Positions 8,516 through 18,138 of a stretch of DNA of 64,000 nucleotides are shown here, piece by piece (positions within the stretch are counted from its first letter, which is position 1; each line of letters opens with the position of its first letter). This stretch comes from an uncultured Paenibacillaceae bacterium (GTDB taxonomy: Bacteria; Bacillota; Bacilli; Aneurinibacillales; Aneurinibacillaceae): positions 42,775 through 106,774 of the forward strand of contig CAMLDI010000009.1 in assembly GCA_946478845.1 (NCBI GenBank), in the 5' to 3' direction. The notes under the pieces are model-generated. The model was not told the DNA's origin. It saw only the letters and a list, made by a program, of their open reading frames with translations, and searched no databases. A program made the position numbers and the translations under genes.

Positions 8516-10363
8516 TTAAATAATACGGATATGATAATCTTTTAACCATTGGTTCACTTGAATCAAATACGCAAAAAATTGAGGGACATTCATTAACTGC
8601 CCAAACCATGGCATATGCAGGTCACGAAGATCCTGTCGTTCTGCAAAAGAACGAAGTGCCTTTTGATCGAAAAAGGGCAATACAGGTGAATGGGGATCAG
8701 ATAAAATGTCTAATACCCCTTCCCGTACAGAAGATAAATAAGAAGGATTATGAGTTTTAGGATAGGGGCTTTTTTTCCGGGTGATAATTTCATCAGGAAG
8801 AATTCCCCTCAAGGCATGGCGCAGAATTCCTTTCTCCCGTCCACTATAGGTTTTCATGGACCAGGGAACATTCCACATGTATTCTACAATACGGTGGTCA
8901 CAAAAAGGGACGCGCACTTCTAAACCCACGGCCATACTCATTCGGTCTTTCCGGTCTAATAAAACAGGCATCCAGCGGGTTAAATTTAAGTAAAAAATTT
9001 CTCGAATGCGGGCATCCTTTTCATCTTCTCCTGGCAATCGGTCGACCTCTTCTAAGGCCTCTAAATACCGTTGCCGCACATATTCCTCGGGTTTGATTGC
9101 CTCTAATAACTCCCCAGAGTAAAATTGGATTCGATCTTTTACATTTCTCGTCCATGGGAATGTTGTCGCTTCTAAAGATTCTTTGCGATGAAACCAGGGA
9201 TATCCCCCGAACACTTCATCGGCACATTCCCCGGACAGGGTCACTGTGGCTAATTTTTTGATTTCTTTGCAAAAGAGATAAAGGGAACTGTCTACATCGG
9301 TCATGCCTGGCAAATCCCTGGCCTGGGTGGCAATTTGTAAGGATTCAAACAACTGGGGAGTATCGAAGAAATAGCCGTGGTGAATCGTTTGAAAAGCATC
9401 AGACATGATTTTAACAAAGGGGGCATCTGGATTGGGTTGAAATTCGTTGGGGCGAAAATGCACGTCGTTATCTACATAATCCACTGAAAAGGTATGCAGG
9501 GGCCCTCTTCCTTCTTCAGTAAAGGTGTTGGCGGCAACCCCTGTAATAGCACTGGAGTCTAATCCTCCCGATAGGAAAGTAGCCACAGGAACATCAGCCA
9601 CCAATTGCCGTTTAATGCTATCAAGTACTAATTCTTTAATGGTTGCAATGGTTGTATCCAAATCGTCTTCATGGGGTTTACTTTTCAAAGACCAATAAGG
9701 ATAGGCCTTCCATCCATTCTGTGAAAAATAGAGGCAATGGCCAGGCAAGAGCTCCTCGATACCGTGAAAAACTCCTTTTCCTGGTGTCCTGCCAGGACCC
9801 AGAGCAAATATTTCTGCTAATCCCTCCGTTGTAATTTCCCGTTTAACATCAGGATGGGCTAATATGGCCTTTATTTCTGAACCGAAAATGATTCGATTTT
9901 CCTTTGCTGTATAGAAAAAAGGTTTAACCCCCATGCGGTCACGGGCCATAAACAAATCCTTCTTTTCTTCCCGCCAAATCCCAAAGGCGAAAATTCCATT
10001 TAAATAGTTAACGCACTCTTTTCCCCATTCAATGTAAGAAACCAAAAGGACTTCTGTATCGGAAGTACTTTCAAAACGATGTCCTTTTGCCTCTAATTCA
10101 CTTCGCAAATCATTGGTATTGTATAATTCGCCATTATAAACCATTACGTACTGTTCATTTCCCCGTTTTCGTATCATTGGTTGTGCCCCCCCTACAGGAT
10201 CCACAACGATGAGACGGCGGTGGGCAAATGCGGCATGTGGGGAGAGCCAAATTCCCTCTGCATCCGGGCCACGGGGAATTAAGCGATTCGCCATATTTTT
10301 CATTGTTTGTTCCTGTGAGGATAAATTTTCTTCCCAGTCAATCCACCCTGCGATACCACACAT
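8516..10363 (-). CDS. asnO: Asparagine synthase (glutamine-hydrolysing), AsnO type
   Basis: Makes asparagine from aspartate, glutamine and ATP. The 615 residues comprise an N-terminal class II glutamine amidotransferase domain with catalytic Cys2 (MCGIAGW) and RGPD, and a C-terminal synthetase domain with the ATP motif SGGLDSSA. Length and motifs such as LPGMTDVDSSL, SGECADEVFGGYPWFH and KKSPYPKTH match B. subtilis AsnO (YisO) rather than AsnB or AsnH; AsnO is linked to sporulation there. GGAGGGA precedes the ATG. It is monocistronic. Confidence 0.92.
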   Translation of the reverse strand: MCGIAGWIDWEENLSSQEQTMKNMANRLIPRGPDAEGIWLSPHAAFAHRRLIVVDPVGGAQPMIRKRGNEQYVMVYNGELYNTNDLRSELEAKGHRFESTSDTEVLLVSYIEWGKECVNYLNGIFAFGIWREEKKDLFMARDRMGVKPFFYTAKENRIIFGSEIKAILAHPDVKREITTEGLAEIFALGPGRTPGKGVFHGIEELLPGHCLYFSQNGWKAYPYWSLKSKPHEDDLDTTIATIKELVLDSIKRQLVADVPVATFLSGGLDSSAITGVAANTFTEEGRGPLHTFSVDYVDNDVHFRPNEFQPNPDAPFVKIMSDAFQTIHHGYFFDTPQLFESLQIATQARDLPGMTDVDSSLYLFCKEIKKLATVTLSGECADEVFGGYPWFHRKESLEATTFPWTRNVKDRIQFYSGELLEAIKPEEYVRQRYLEALEEVDRLPGEDEKDARIREIFYLNLTRWMPVLLDRKDRMSMAVGLEVRVPFCDHRIVEYMWNVPWSMKTYSGREKGILRHALRGILPDEIITRKKSPYPKTHNPSYLSSVREGVLDILSDPHSPVLPFFDQKALRSFAERQDLRDLHMPWFGQLMNVPQFFAYLIQVNQWLKDYHIRII

Positions 10364-10502
10364 TTTACATCCCTCCGGCCATAAAAAAATTAATTCTATT
10401 TACCATGGTATGCGGGAACCCATTTTTTTGATGATGGGACATCACATAATTCTCTTTGCCGGGTAAAAAATAAGGGTAGGCTTTATGGAAGGAGAAGTTG
10501 GG

Positions 10503-10775
10503 ATGAAGGATAAAAAAGATGAAAAAAAACCCTTTGTGAATAATTATGGTGTAGTAATTGGGGATCATTTTTATGATTCGCCTAACTCCCCTTTAAACAA
10601 TTGGAGTAAAGAGACAGACCCTGCCATTATGTCAGGGGATCAATGGGTACATCCAACCAATGATATTGGTTGGAATACTCGGGAGAACCAGGAACTTCTT
10701 AAAGAGGGGAAACTTTCTGATAAAGAAAGATTCATGCACCCTACAAAAGATGTAAGTTATCGCAAAGATTTTTAG
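10503..10775 (+). CDS. DUF3905 family protein
   Basis: A 90-residue soluble protein rich in W, N and charged residues. NNWSKETDPAIMSGDQWVHPTNDIGW and FMHPTKDVSY lie in the conserved part of the DUF3905 family known from spore-forming Bacillales. The function is unknown. An in-frame ATG six codons earlier lacks a ribosome-binding site, whereas AAGGAG sits eight bases before ATG 10503. A clear terminator follows. Confidence 0.78.
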   Translation: MKDKKDEKKPFVNNYGVVIGDHFYDSPNSPLNNWSKETDPAIMSGDQWVHPTNDIGWNTRENQELLKEGKLSDKERFMHPTKDVSYRKDF

Positions 10776-10779
10776 ACCG

Positions 10780-10817
10780 AAAAAAGCAATTGAGCCAATG
10801 GTTCAATTGCTTTTTTA
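10780..10817 (+). terminator. Terminator after the DUF3905 gene
   Basis: AAAGCAATTGA and TTCAATTGCTTTTTT form a stem around GCCAATGG. Confidence 0.9.
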
Positions 10818-10877
10818 TCTTATTTATGTATGCTATGATAATCATCAGATGATGCTGGATAGGAAAGGATAAGAATC

Positions 10878-11102
10878 ATGGCCACCATTTTTCGTATTTG
10901 TGATGAATGTAAAACCACCAATGTAAATACTCTCGTTCCCCGATTAAAAGAAATTGACCCCCAGGCCACGATCGAAATAGGTTGCCAATCCTACTGTGGG
11001 ATTGGGCATAAGAAACATTTCGCAGTGGTGAACGGCCGGTATATTACCGGATTATCTGAGGACCAATTAATCGATAAAATATGTAAATTCCTTAGTAAAT
11101 AA
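10878..11102 (+). CDS. DUF1450 protein (YuzB type)
   Basis: A 74-residue protein with an N-terminal CDECKTTN and a second cysteine pair GCQSYCG, the conserved positions of the DUF1450 (YuzB) family. Such four-cysteine patterns suggest metal or iron-sulfur binding, but the family role is not established. AGGAAAGGA precedes the ATG. It converges on the universal stress protein gene. Confidence 0.85.
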   Translation: MATIFRICDECKTTNVNTLVPRLKEIDPQATIEIGCQSYCGIGHKKHFAVVNGRYITGLSEDQLIDKICKFLSK

Positions 11103-11121
11103 AGTTTCAAATAGCGTCTCC

Positions 11122-11538
11122 TTATTTTACAATTAACACATCACAGGGAGCATGGGTACTAATGCCCTGGCTCACGGCTCCCAGCATAAACCGCTGGTAT
11201 CTGTTTAAGCCCCTGGAACCAACAATGATTAAATCCGCATTGAGTTCCCCGGCTTTATCTAAAATCATTTCCCGGGGTTCCCCTTCTTCTACAATCATAT
11301 CATAAGCAATTCCCTTTTCTTCTAGGAGAGGTTTAATTTCCAAAGCTCGTTCTGTCCAATAATTGCGCATTTCTTCTTTAGATACTTCTTCATCGAAAAA
11401 GAAAATAGCGGAAAGGGAAGGATAAGCAGTAATTACGGTAATCTTCGCCCCTGTTCCTGAAGCGATATCAACAGCCCGTTCAGCAGCTTTTTTTGCGTGC
11501 TCAGATCCATCATAAGCCAGTATGATATGAGTATACAT
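11122..11538 (-). CDS. Universal stress protein, UspA family
   Basis: A 138-residue single UspA domain. It has the N-terminal strand ILAYDGSEHAKKA and the ATP-binding loop GSRGLNRYQRFMLGAVSQGI (G-2x-G-9x-G-S/T type), so it probably binds ATP. The longer open frame upstream is not used: CAGGAGGG is ideally placed before ATG 11538. It is transcribed away from spo0M. Confidence 0.9.
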   Translation of the reverse strand: MYTHIILAYDGSEHAKKAAERAVDIASGTGAKITVITAYPSLSAIFFFDEEVSKEEMRNYWTERALEIKPLLEEKGIAYDMIVEEGEPREMILDKAGELNADLIIVGSRGLNRYQRFMLGAVSQGISTHAPCDVLIVK

Positions 11539-11624
11539 AGTAATCCCTCCTGGAAATGGTAGTAAGCTTAGTTTACCTTTTATTTGTATACCCGTCAAAG
11601 AAGAACTTATACCTACTATTTGGA

Positions 11625-11650
11625 AGGAATCAAAGGGGCATATGTGGAAC
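11625..11650 (+). promoter_or_regulatory. Possible sigma-H promoter of spo0M
   Basis: AGGAATC, a 12-base spacer and GTGGAAC resemble the sigma-H consensus (RnAGGAWWW, 11-12 bases, RnnGAAT) with two mismatches. It lies 46 bases before the spo0M ATG. spo0M of B. subtilis is sigma-H dependent, which supports this reading. Confidence 0.4.
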
Positions 11651-11696
11651 AATCTTTACATATAAGAAATTGGTTTCGATTGAAGGAGGAGAAGAA

Positions 11697-12461
11697 ATGC
11701 TTAATAAGATTTTAGCTAGTTTTGGAATTGGTTCCGCGAAAGTGGATGCCCGTTTATCAAATAACCATGTGCGCATTGGTGAGGATTTAAAAGGAGAAAT
11801 CCATATCCAGGGGGGGAGTGTGGAACAATCCATATCTCAAATTTATATGTATTTATTTACATACTATTATCGGGAAGCAAATGATAATGAAACCCTTCAT
11901 AAAGAAGTGTTAGCATCTTTCCGGGTTTCTGACACCCTTGTCATTTCACCTGGAGAGAAGAAAATTCTTCCCTTCCAATTGAAAATACCATACCATACTC
12001 CAATTTCATTTAATAAACAAAAAGTGTATTTAAGCACAGGATTAGATATTGAAAGAGCCATCGACCCCAAAGACCTGGATCCTGTTGTGGTGCAACCAGA
12101 CCCTCTTATGGAAGAAATATTCCACCAAATGGACTACCTGGGATTCCGCCAATCTTATGAAAGCGGAAAATGCAAACATGCAAGGCATATCCATCGGGCT
12201 GTTCCTTTTGTGCAGGAATTTGAATATAAGCCCCAGGGAACATTTAGGGATCGCCTTGATGAAGTTGAACTTATATTTGATGTCCACGAATCAGGGATGG
12301 ATATCTTAATGCAAGTGGATAAAAGGGGTAATAATATTATGGGTATCTTTGCAGAAGCCCTTGATTTAGATGAAAAGTATATTCGTCTATCTATCGATCG
12401 GGTTCAGGGAGTCCCTGCTAATTTAATTGAGAATAAAATTAGGGAGGCTCTTGGTTTATAG
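11697..12461 (+). CDS. spo0M: Sporulation-control protein Spo0M
   Basis: A 254-residue arrestin-like sporulation-control protein. The N terminus (MLNKILASFGIGSAKVD), the VRIGEDLKGEIHIQGG strand and the acidic D/E-rich segment FAEALDLDEKY near the end are typical of Spo0M. It influences entry into sporulation and cell morphology in B. subtilis by a mechanism that is not fully defined. The start is ATG 11697 with GGAGGAGA upstream; the frame is open further 5' but without a translation signal. A pseudouridine synthase gene follows after three bases. Confidence 0.9.
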   Translation: MLNKILASFGIGSAKVDARLSNNHVRIGEDLKGEIHIQGGSVEQSISQIYMYLFTYYYREANDNETLHKEVLASFRVSDTLVISPGEKKILPFQLKIPYHTPISFNKQKVYLSTGLDIERAIDPKDLDPVVVQPDPLMEEIFHQMDYLGFRQSYESGKCKHARHIHRAVPFVQEFEYKPQGTFRDRLDEVELIFDVHESGMDILMQVDKRGNNIMGIFAEALDLDEKYIRLSIDRVQGVPANLIENKIREALGL

Positions 12462-12464
12462 ATT

Positions 12465-13409
12465 ATGGATGCACATTGGAAAATGGATGATCAATGGCTT
12501 GAATATAAGGCCGGGAAAGAAGACGCAGGCCTTCTTTTAGAACAATTATTAAAGGAACGTCTCCATATTTCAGGGAGAATGATTCAAAGGATTACAAGAA
12601 ATAAGGGGCTTTTTTTAAATCGAAAAGCCCCCTTTTTGCAGAAAAAGGTGAAAAACGGGGACCGGATAAAAGTGCGGATTGGAGATGGAACAAAAGAACC
12701 GCCTTTACAGCCGGCCCCTCTTCCTCTTGATCTTCTTTTTGAGGATGATGCCATAATGGTTGTGAATAAACAGCCAGGATTAATGGTCCATCCTGTGAAA
12801 GAAGGACAAAATTATACATTGGCACACGGCATCGCTTTTTATCGCCTGCAAAAAGGTAAATCAGGCTTTGTCCGGCCTGTCCATCGTTTAGATAAAGACA
12901 CCAGTGGGGCAATTCTATTTGCAGGAAATGGCTACATTCATCGCCTTTTGGACCAGCAGCTTCAGGAAGGCCTCATGAAGCGTTCCTATTGTGCTGTAGT
13001 GGAAGGGCATTTAGGGGGACCAGGAGAAAAAGGAATCATTAACGTACCCATTGCCAGGGACCCTTCCCACCCCACTCGCCGCCAGGTCAAAGAAGGAGGC
13101 GAGACGGCGGTTACCCGATACGAAATAAAGGAAACCTATGCCTCTGCAACCCTGGTAGAAGCCCAATTAGAGACAGGGAGAACCCATCAGATTCGGGTTC
13201 ATTTTAGCCATCTTGGCCATCCTCTACTAGGTGATACCCTTTATGGGGGCGGGAATAGCCTAATTAAGCGCCAGGCGTTGCATGCCTATTCTTTTCGCTT
13301 TATCCATCCTGTAACCGGCCAACCAATGGAGTTTGAGGCTCCCCTGCCTGATGATTTTAATCAGCTCTTATTGCATTTGAAAAATAACCAGGGGGAAAAC
13401 CATGGCTGA
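12465..13409 (+). CDS. RluA family pseudouridine synthase
   Basis: A 314-residue rRNA or tRNA pseudouridine synthase of the RluA group. An N-terminal S4-like region (about 10-75) is followed by the catalytic domain with the signature PVHRLDKDTSGAILFA holding the catalytic Asp, and ETGRTHQIRVHFSHLGHPLLGD near the end. The target uridine cannot be told from sequence. The ATG lies three bases after spo0M, with GGTTTATAG as only a weak ribosome-binding site, suggesting coupling. It overlaps ywfO by eight bases. Confidence 0.88.
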   Translation: MDAHWKMDDQWLEYKAGKEDAGLLLEQLLKERLHISGRMIQRITRNKGLFLNRKAPFLQKKVKNGDRIKVRIGDGTKEPPLQPAPLPLDLLFEDDAIMVVNKQPGLMVHPVKEGQNYTLAHGIAFYRLQKGKSGFVRPVHRLDKDTSGAILFAGNGYIHRLLDQQLQEGLMKRSYCAVVEGHLGGPGEKGIINVPIARDPSHPTRRQVKEGGETAVTRYEIKETYASATLVEAQLETGRTHQIRVHFSHLGHPLLGDTLYGGGNSLIKRQALHAYSFRFIHPVTGQPMEFEAPLPDDFNQLLLHLKNNQGENHG

Positions 13410-14700
13410 GTTGTTAATGGAAGAAAAAGTATTTCGAGACCCTGTACACCGTTATATCCATGTAAGAGAGAAGCTCATTTGGGATTTAATTAATGCTGCT
13501 GAATTTCAGCGATTGCGCCGCATTCGCCAATTAGGCACCTGTTATACTACCTTTCCTGGTGCGGAGCACAGCCGTTTTAACCATAGTCTGGGTGTTTATG
13601 AAATTGTCCGCCGCATTCTGCTGCAATTTGAAGGAAAAGTTTCCTTGACGGAAGAGGAAAAGCTCCTTGCCTTAAGTGCAGCTCTCCTCCATGACCTGGG
13701 CCATGGCCCTTTCTCCCATTCCTTTGAGAAAGTATTTGGCACTGACCATGAAGAATGGTCCCAGGCCATTATTGAAGGAGATACCCAGGTCAACAAAGTA
13801 TTGCGTGGAATATCTGATAATTTCCCTAAAAGGGTATCCCAGGTCATCGGGAAAACCTACAGCAATACTTTAATTACAAGCATGATATCAAGCCAAATCG
13901 ATGCAGACCGTATGGATTATTTATTGAGAGATACCTATTATACAGGCACGAACTATGGCTTTTTTGATATGGAGCGAATTCTCCGGGTGATGCGTCCTTA
14001 TGGGGGGAAAGTGGCGATAAAACATACAGGAATGCATGCTGTTGAAGATTATATTGTTTCCCGTTATCAAATGTACTGGCAGGTATATTTCCACCCTACC
14101 ACCCGCAGTGCAGAAGTCATTTTGAGGAAGATCTTCGAACGGGTAAAAACCCTTTTTGAAAGGGGTTATCAATTCAATCGGGAACCCCTCCATTTCTTAT
14201 CTTTTTTTCAACAAAAGATCGCCCTGCAGGATTATTTAGACCTGGATGAATCAGTGGTCTTGTTCTATATGGGGGAATGGAGAAAAGAGAAGGATCCCAT
14301 TCTTAGTGACTTATGCCAGCGATTTATGGACCGCCGTCTTTTTAAATATGTAGAATATGAAGAAGATTATTCTAACGGGGAATGGATGGAGGAATTAAAA
14401 GAACTGTTCCGTTCCATTCGTATTGATCCGGATTATTATCTGGCCGTCGATTCCCCTTCCGACCTTCCTTATGATGTATATCGGGCAGGGGATGAAGAAA
14501 GGGTTCCCATTAACATCCTCTTTCCTGGGGGAAAAGTCGAAGAACTTTCCAAATGTTCTATTTTAGTTGAATCCATTTCCGGGAAATGGCGTTATGACCA
14601 TAAACTGTATTATCCAAGGGATTTATTGGAAGATGGGACAAGGGATTCAAGAGTGGTAGAAGAGATTTATAAAAGATTAACAAGGTCTGAATGGAAATAA
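13402..14700 (+). CDS. ywfO: HD-domain phosphohydrolase, YwfO type
   Basis: A 432-residue HD-superfamily protein. Metal ligands are seen in HSRFNHSLG (about 53-61) and LLHDLGHGPFSHSFE (about 94-108), with a later Asp in SSQIDADRMDYLLRDT. This arrangement is that of the YwfO/dGTPase-like family, some members of which are dNTP triphosphohydrolases. GGGGGAAAA precedes the ATG. It ends the spo0M-rlu-ywfO operon, and its stop is followed by an AT-rich stretch and a bidirectional terminator. Confidence 0.85.
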   Translation: MAELLMEEKVFRDPVHRYIHVREKLIWDLINAAEFQRLRRIRQLGTCYTTFPGAEHSRFNHSLGVYEIVRRILLQFEGKVSLTEEEKLLALSAALLHDLGHGPFSHSFEKVFGTDHEEWSQAIIEGDTQVNKVLRGISDNFPKRVSQVIGKTYSNTLITSMISSQIDADRMDYLLRDTYYTGTNYGFFDMERILRVMRPYGGKVAIKHTGMHAVEDYIVSRYQMYWQVYFHPTTRSAEVILRKIFERVKTLFERGYQFNREPLHFLSFFQQKIALQDYLDLDESVVLFYMGEWRKEKDPILSDLCQRFMDRRLFKYVEYEEDYSNGEWMEELKELFRSIRIDPDYYLAVDSPSDLPYDVYRAGDEERVPINILFPGGKVEELSKCSILVESISGKWRYDHKLYYPRDLLEDGTRDSRVVEEIYKRLTRSEWK

Positions 14701-14820
14701 GTTTGTAAATTCCTCGAAATTATGAACAAAATGTGAACAAATTTTGTCAAGAATTGATTTGAAAATTATATTTGAGTTAGAATCAAAAAGTATAGATTGT
14801 ATATCTATACTAGGACAATA

Positions 14821-14853
14821 AAAAAGGAGAGCTGGCCGGCTCTCCCTTTTTAT
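14821..14853. terminator. Bidirectional terminator between ywfO and pbpG
   Basis: AAAAAGGAGAGC and GCTCTCCCTTTTT form a stem around TGGCCG with T tracts on both strands. It can serve ywfO (plus) and pbpG (minus). I see no gene in the rest of 14701-14973. Confidence 0.85.
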
Positions 14854-14973
14854 TTTATCAATGATTCAGCTTTCGTTTTTTTTGTCAATACGTGGTTTTT
14901 CTTAATTTATATTATTTTGGTGAGGTGCTTTTTTGAATCAATAAAGTGACTTTCGAGCAAGCCGTAACAAATC

Positions 14974-17001
14974 TTACTTAAATAGCCCTTTGAATCGTTC
15001 CCAAATAGATCCAACCTTTTTCTTCTCCGTTTCTTTCTTCAGAGAAGGATGAAGCTCGCAGTATTCTGTAGGTTCTGTCCCCTGTTTAAAATACATCAGT
15101 TCTTTTGTAGGACACTGGTCTGTGGCAAGTTGATTGCTAGCTGGATCAATATAAGCAGCCACCACTCCTGGCGTAACCTCGAAGCTGGTTTTTGGCTGGT
15201 TTTTTAATGCATTGGCCATGTAATTCCCCCAGATTGGTTGCCCTGCCCGGGTATACTTTTGTTCAATTTTCCGGTTATCATCATACCCAATCCATACACT
15301 GGTTACCAGTTGAGGTGTAAAACCGCATAACCAGGCATCATAATCTGTGGAGCCTGTCTTACCCGCCACAGGGCGATTAAGGAGATGTTGGATCGTAGCC
15401 GCTGTTCCTTTGGGTTCAAATACACTTTGCATTAAATAGGTCAAAACAAAGGTATTGTCAGCATCAGCCACCTGAGTTCCCCTCCCCTCATTTTCTGCCA
15501 GGACATTCCCTTCTTTATCTACAATTTTTTTGATTGCAATAGGTTCCATTCGTTTGCCCTGATTGGCAATCGTTCCATAGGCTACGGTCATTTCATAAGG
15601 TGTTACAGGGTCTGGTCCAAGAGCCTCTGATGGCAGAAGGCTGAGTTTAGAGGTAATCCCCAGGCGTTTTGCCATATCTATCATTTTTTCATTTCCGATT
15701 TGCATATGTGCAGTGACAGCATAAATATTATTTGATTCTTTAATGGCATTTTTCATGTTTATAAAGGTATTGGTATATTTGTTTTTAAAATTATTTGGGT
15801 TATAACTTTTTCCATCTTCATAGGTAAAGGTGGTGGGTTCATCTTTGACCATGGTTAAAGGGGTAAACCCATTTTCCAGGGCAGCCATGTATAACATGGG
15901 TTTGATGGATGAACCAGGTGGACGTTTAGCAAAAACCCGATTATACTGGCTTTCTTTATAATCCCTTCCCCCTACCATTGCTTTAATAAATCCTGTTTTA
16001 GGATCCATAGATAGCAAAGCAGCCTGCAATGGAACATCCTGGGGAAGGTTTTTTTGCACCGCTTCCTCCGCTGCTTTTTGTATCACTGGATCCAGCGTGG
16101 TATAAATTTTTAACCCCCCATGTTGGAAGGTATGTTCATCAATGTTATATTTTTCTTTGACCAGGTGAGTCACATAATCAATAAAATAAGGGGCCATAAT
16201 CTTTTGGGTTGAAGCCTTTTTCGTGGCTAGTTGCAAAGGTTCTTTAAAGGCTTCGTCGGCTTTAGCCTGGCTAATGTATCCCTCTTCTACCATGGCACGC
16301 AATACAATCTGTTGCCGCTCTTTGGCCCGTTGAAAATTGAGAAAAGGAGAATAGTATTTCGGACCTTTTGGCAGGCCAACAAGCATGCTTGCTTCCGCTA
16401 AATTTAACTCAGAAGCTTTCTTATTAAAATAGGTTTGGGCTGCAGCTTCAATGCCATAGGCGGAATGGCCATAATAAATCTGGTTTAAATAAAGCTCTAG
16501 CAATTGATCCTTTGAATAATTTAACTCTAATTGCAGGGTGAGCAGAGCTTCTTTTATTTTGCGGCTCCAGGTTTTATCAAGATTTAAGTATAAATTGCGG
16601 GCCAGCTGCATGGTAATGGTACTGCCACCCTGGAGTTTTGCCATATGCATAAGATCCGTTAATCCTGCACCAATCAATCGAGTCACATCAAACCCTGGAT
16701 GGTCATAAAATTTTTTATCTTCCACAGCAATGGTGGCTTGCCGCAAATATAAAGGAATTTGGTCAAGGGTAATGGATTCCCTGTTTTCTCCTTTATATAA
16801 AGTGGCAATCACTTGATTTCCTTCCCCATATACCGTTGTTGTTTCATTTATTTTTGATTGGGGCAAAGGTTGGGAACGTAAATAAAGAAGAAGAAATAAA
16901 AAAAGTACAGTACAAATCCCAATCCCAATGCCCGCTGCTTTTGCCCACCATTGCCAGCGCAATAAATAGGCCCGCTTGCGAATTTTATGTTCTAACTTCA
17001 T
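14974..17001 (-). CDS. pbpG: Class A penicillin-binding protein, PbpG type
   Basis: A bifunctional peptidoglycan synthase of 675 residues. An N-terminal anchor (about 25-45) precedes the GT51 glycosyltransferase domain with EDKKFYDHPG, GGSTITMQLARN and RKIKEALL. The transpeptidase domain has SSIK (catalytic Ser), SNN and KTGST. It lies next to speE, as pbpG (ywhE) does in B. subtilis, where the protein acts in spore peptidoglycan synthesis. The ATG at 17001 has AGGGGGA upstream. An ATG nine codons earlier is too close to the proposed -10 to be used from that promoter. Confidence 0.88.
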   Translation of the reverse strand: MKLEHKIRKRAYLLRWQWWAKAAGIGIGICTVLFLFLLLYLRSQPLPQSKINETTTVYGEGNQVIATLYKGENRESITLDQIPLYLRQATIAVEDKKFYDHPGFDVTRLIGAGLTDLMHMAKLQGGSTITMQLARNLYLNLDKTWSRKIKEALLTLQLELNYSKDQLLELYLNQIYYGHSAYGIEAAAQTYFNKKASELNLAEASMLVGLPKGPKYYSPFLNFQRAKERQQIVLRAMVEEGYISQAKADEAFKEPLQLATKKASTQKIMAPYFIDYVTHLVKEKYNIDEHTFQHGGLKIYTTLDPVIQKAAEEAVQKNLPQDVPLQAALLSMDPKTGFIKAMVGGRDYKESQYNRVFAKRPPGSSIKPMLYMAALENGFTPLTMVKDEPTTFTYEDGKSYNPNNFKNKYTNTFINMKNAIKESNNIYAVTAHMQIGNEKMIDMAKRLGITSKLSLLPSEALGPDPVTPYEMTVAYGTIANQGKRMEPIAIKKIVDKEGNVLAENEGRGTQVADADNTFVLTYLMQSVFEPKGTAATIQHLLNRPVAGKTGSTDYDAWLCGFTPQLVTSVWIGYDDNRKIEQKYTRAGQPIWGNYMANALKNQPKTSFEVTPGVVAAYIDPASNQLATDQCPTKELMYFKQGTEPTEYCELHPSLKKETEKKKVGSIWERFKGLFK

Positions 17002-17038
17002 GATAAATCCCCCTGATTCCCGTGACATTCCCTTTATT

Positions 17039-17069
17039 TAGTATGGTATTATTTACTACGCCCTATTCA
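17039..17069 (-). promoter_or_regulatory. Sigma-G/sigma-F type forespore promoter of pbpG
   Basis: On the minus strand TGAATA (17069-17064), an 18-base spacer and CATACTA (17045-17039) match the sigma-G consensus almost exactly. It lies 38 bases before the pbpG ATG. This fits forespore expression known for pbpG in B. subtilis. Confidence 0.7.
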
Positions 17070-17086
17070 AATGAAAAGAATAGCTC

Positions 17087-17114
17087 TTGATTTTTCCTGT
17101 ATGTCCTATATAAT
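17087..17114 (+). promoter_or_regulatory. Probable sigma-A promoter of speE
   Basis: TTGATT (17087-17092), a 16-base spacer and TATAAT (17109-17114), 80 bases before the speE ATG. It is divergent from the pbpG promoter. Confidence 0.65.
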
Positions 17115-17194
17115 GTTTTTTGTTTTAAAGTTTCGACAATGTTATACAATAAGAGAGTATTTTACTAAGGTATTGAATTAAAGGGGGACATCTC

Positions 17195-18025
17195 ATGGGC
17201 GGCATGTGGTATACTGAAAAACAAACATCAGACTTCGGCATTACAATTCGAATTAATAAAACTTTACATACAGAACAAACTGATTTTCAGAAATTAGAAA
17301 TCGCAGAAACTGCAGAATTCGGCAATATGTTATTCCTTGATGGCATGGTCATGACTTCTCAAAAAGATGAATTCGTGTACCATGAAATGGTTGCCCATCC
17401 TATTTTAAATACTCACCCCAATCCAGAACATGTTCTCGTTGTTGGCGGTGGAGACGGTGGCGTCATTCGCGAAATTTTAAAGCATGAAAAAGTGAAAAAA
17501 GCGACCCTTGTAGAAATTGATGGCAAGGTAATTGAATACTCTAAGAAATATTTGCCAGAAATCGCTGGTAAATTAGAGGACGAACGAGTAGACGTAAAAG
17601 TTGATGATGGCTTCATGCACATTGTAAAAAGCAAAAAACTCTATGATGTCATCATGGTAGATTCTACAGAACCTGTAGGGCCAGCAGCTCCTTTATTTGA
17701 AAGAGGATTTTATCAAGGGATTTATGATGCTTTAAAAGAGGAAGGAATGTTTGTAGCCCAAACGGACAATCCCTGGTTTAAAGCGGATTTAATTCAAAAA
17801 GTGAATCGGGACGTAAAAGAAATTTTCCCAATTTGCAAAGTATACACTGCCAATGTTCCTACTTATCCAAGTGGGTTGTGGACCTTCACCATTGGTTCTA
17901 AAAAGTATGATCCAGAACAAGTGGATGTAAATGCAATCCCAGAAAGAGAAACCAAATACTATACACCTAAGCTTCATAAAGCCGCTTTCGTGTTACCTAA
18001 GTTTGTTGAAGATTTAACGAAGTAA
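17195..18025 (+). CDS. speE: Spermidine synthase
   Basis: Transfers an aminopropyl group from decarboxylated SAM to putrescine. The protein has 276 residues with the N-terminal [16 protein letters not shown], the nucleotide-binding [10 protein letters not shown] and the catalytic DSTEPVGPA. All the expected catalytic and binding residues are present, unlike in the paralogue at 57711-58703. GGGGGA precedes the ATG. It is followed by a strong terminator. The product of this reaction, methylthioadenosine, feeds the methionine salvage genes at the other end of the window. Confidence 0.95.
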   Translation: MGGMWYTEKQTSDFGITIRINKTLHTEQTDFQKLEIAETAEFGNMLFLDGMVMTSQKDEFVYHEMVAHPILNTHPNPEHVLVVGGGDGGVIREILKHEKVKKATLVEIDGKVIEYSKKYLPEIAGKLEDERVDVKVDDGFMHIVKSKKLYDVIMVDSTEPVGPAAPLFERGFYQGIYDALKEEGMFVAQTDNPWFKADLIQKVNRDVKEIFPICKVYTANVPTYPSGLWTFTIGSKKYDPEQVDVNAIPERETKYYTPKLHKAAFVLPKFVEDLTK

Positions 18026-18049
18026 ATGTTTCGTTTGCTTTTGTTTTCT

Positions 18050-18086
18050 AAATGAAACCCGTTATTGGCGGGTTTCATTTGTTTTG
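18050..18086 (+). terminator. Terminator after speE
   Basis: AAATGAAACCCG and CGGGTTTCATTT form a 12-pair stem with a 7-base loop, followed by GTTTTG. It overlaps the longest possible reading frame of the next gene, which argues for that gene's downstream start. Confidence 0.8.
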
Positions 18087-18138
18087 TAAAGGAAAAAAAC
18101 GTAATATAGAACTAATTGATAATATTGAGGTGATTTCC

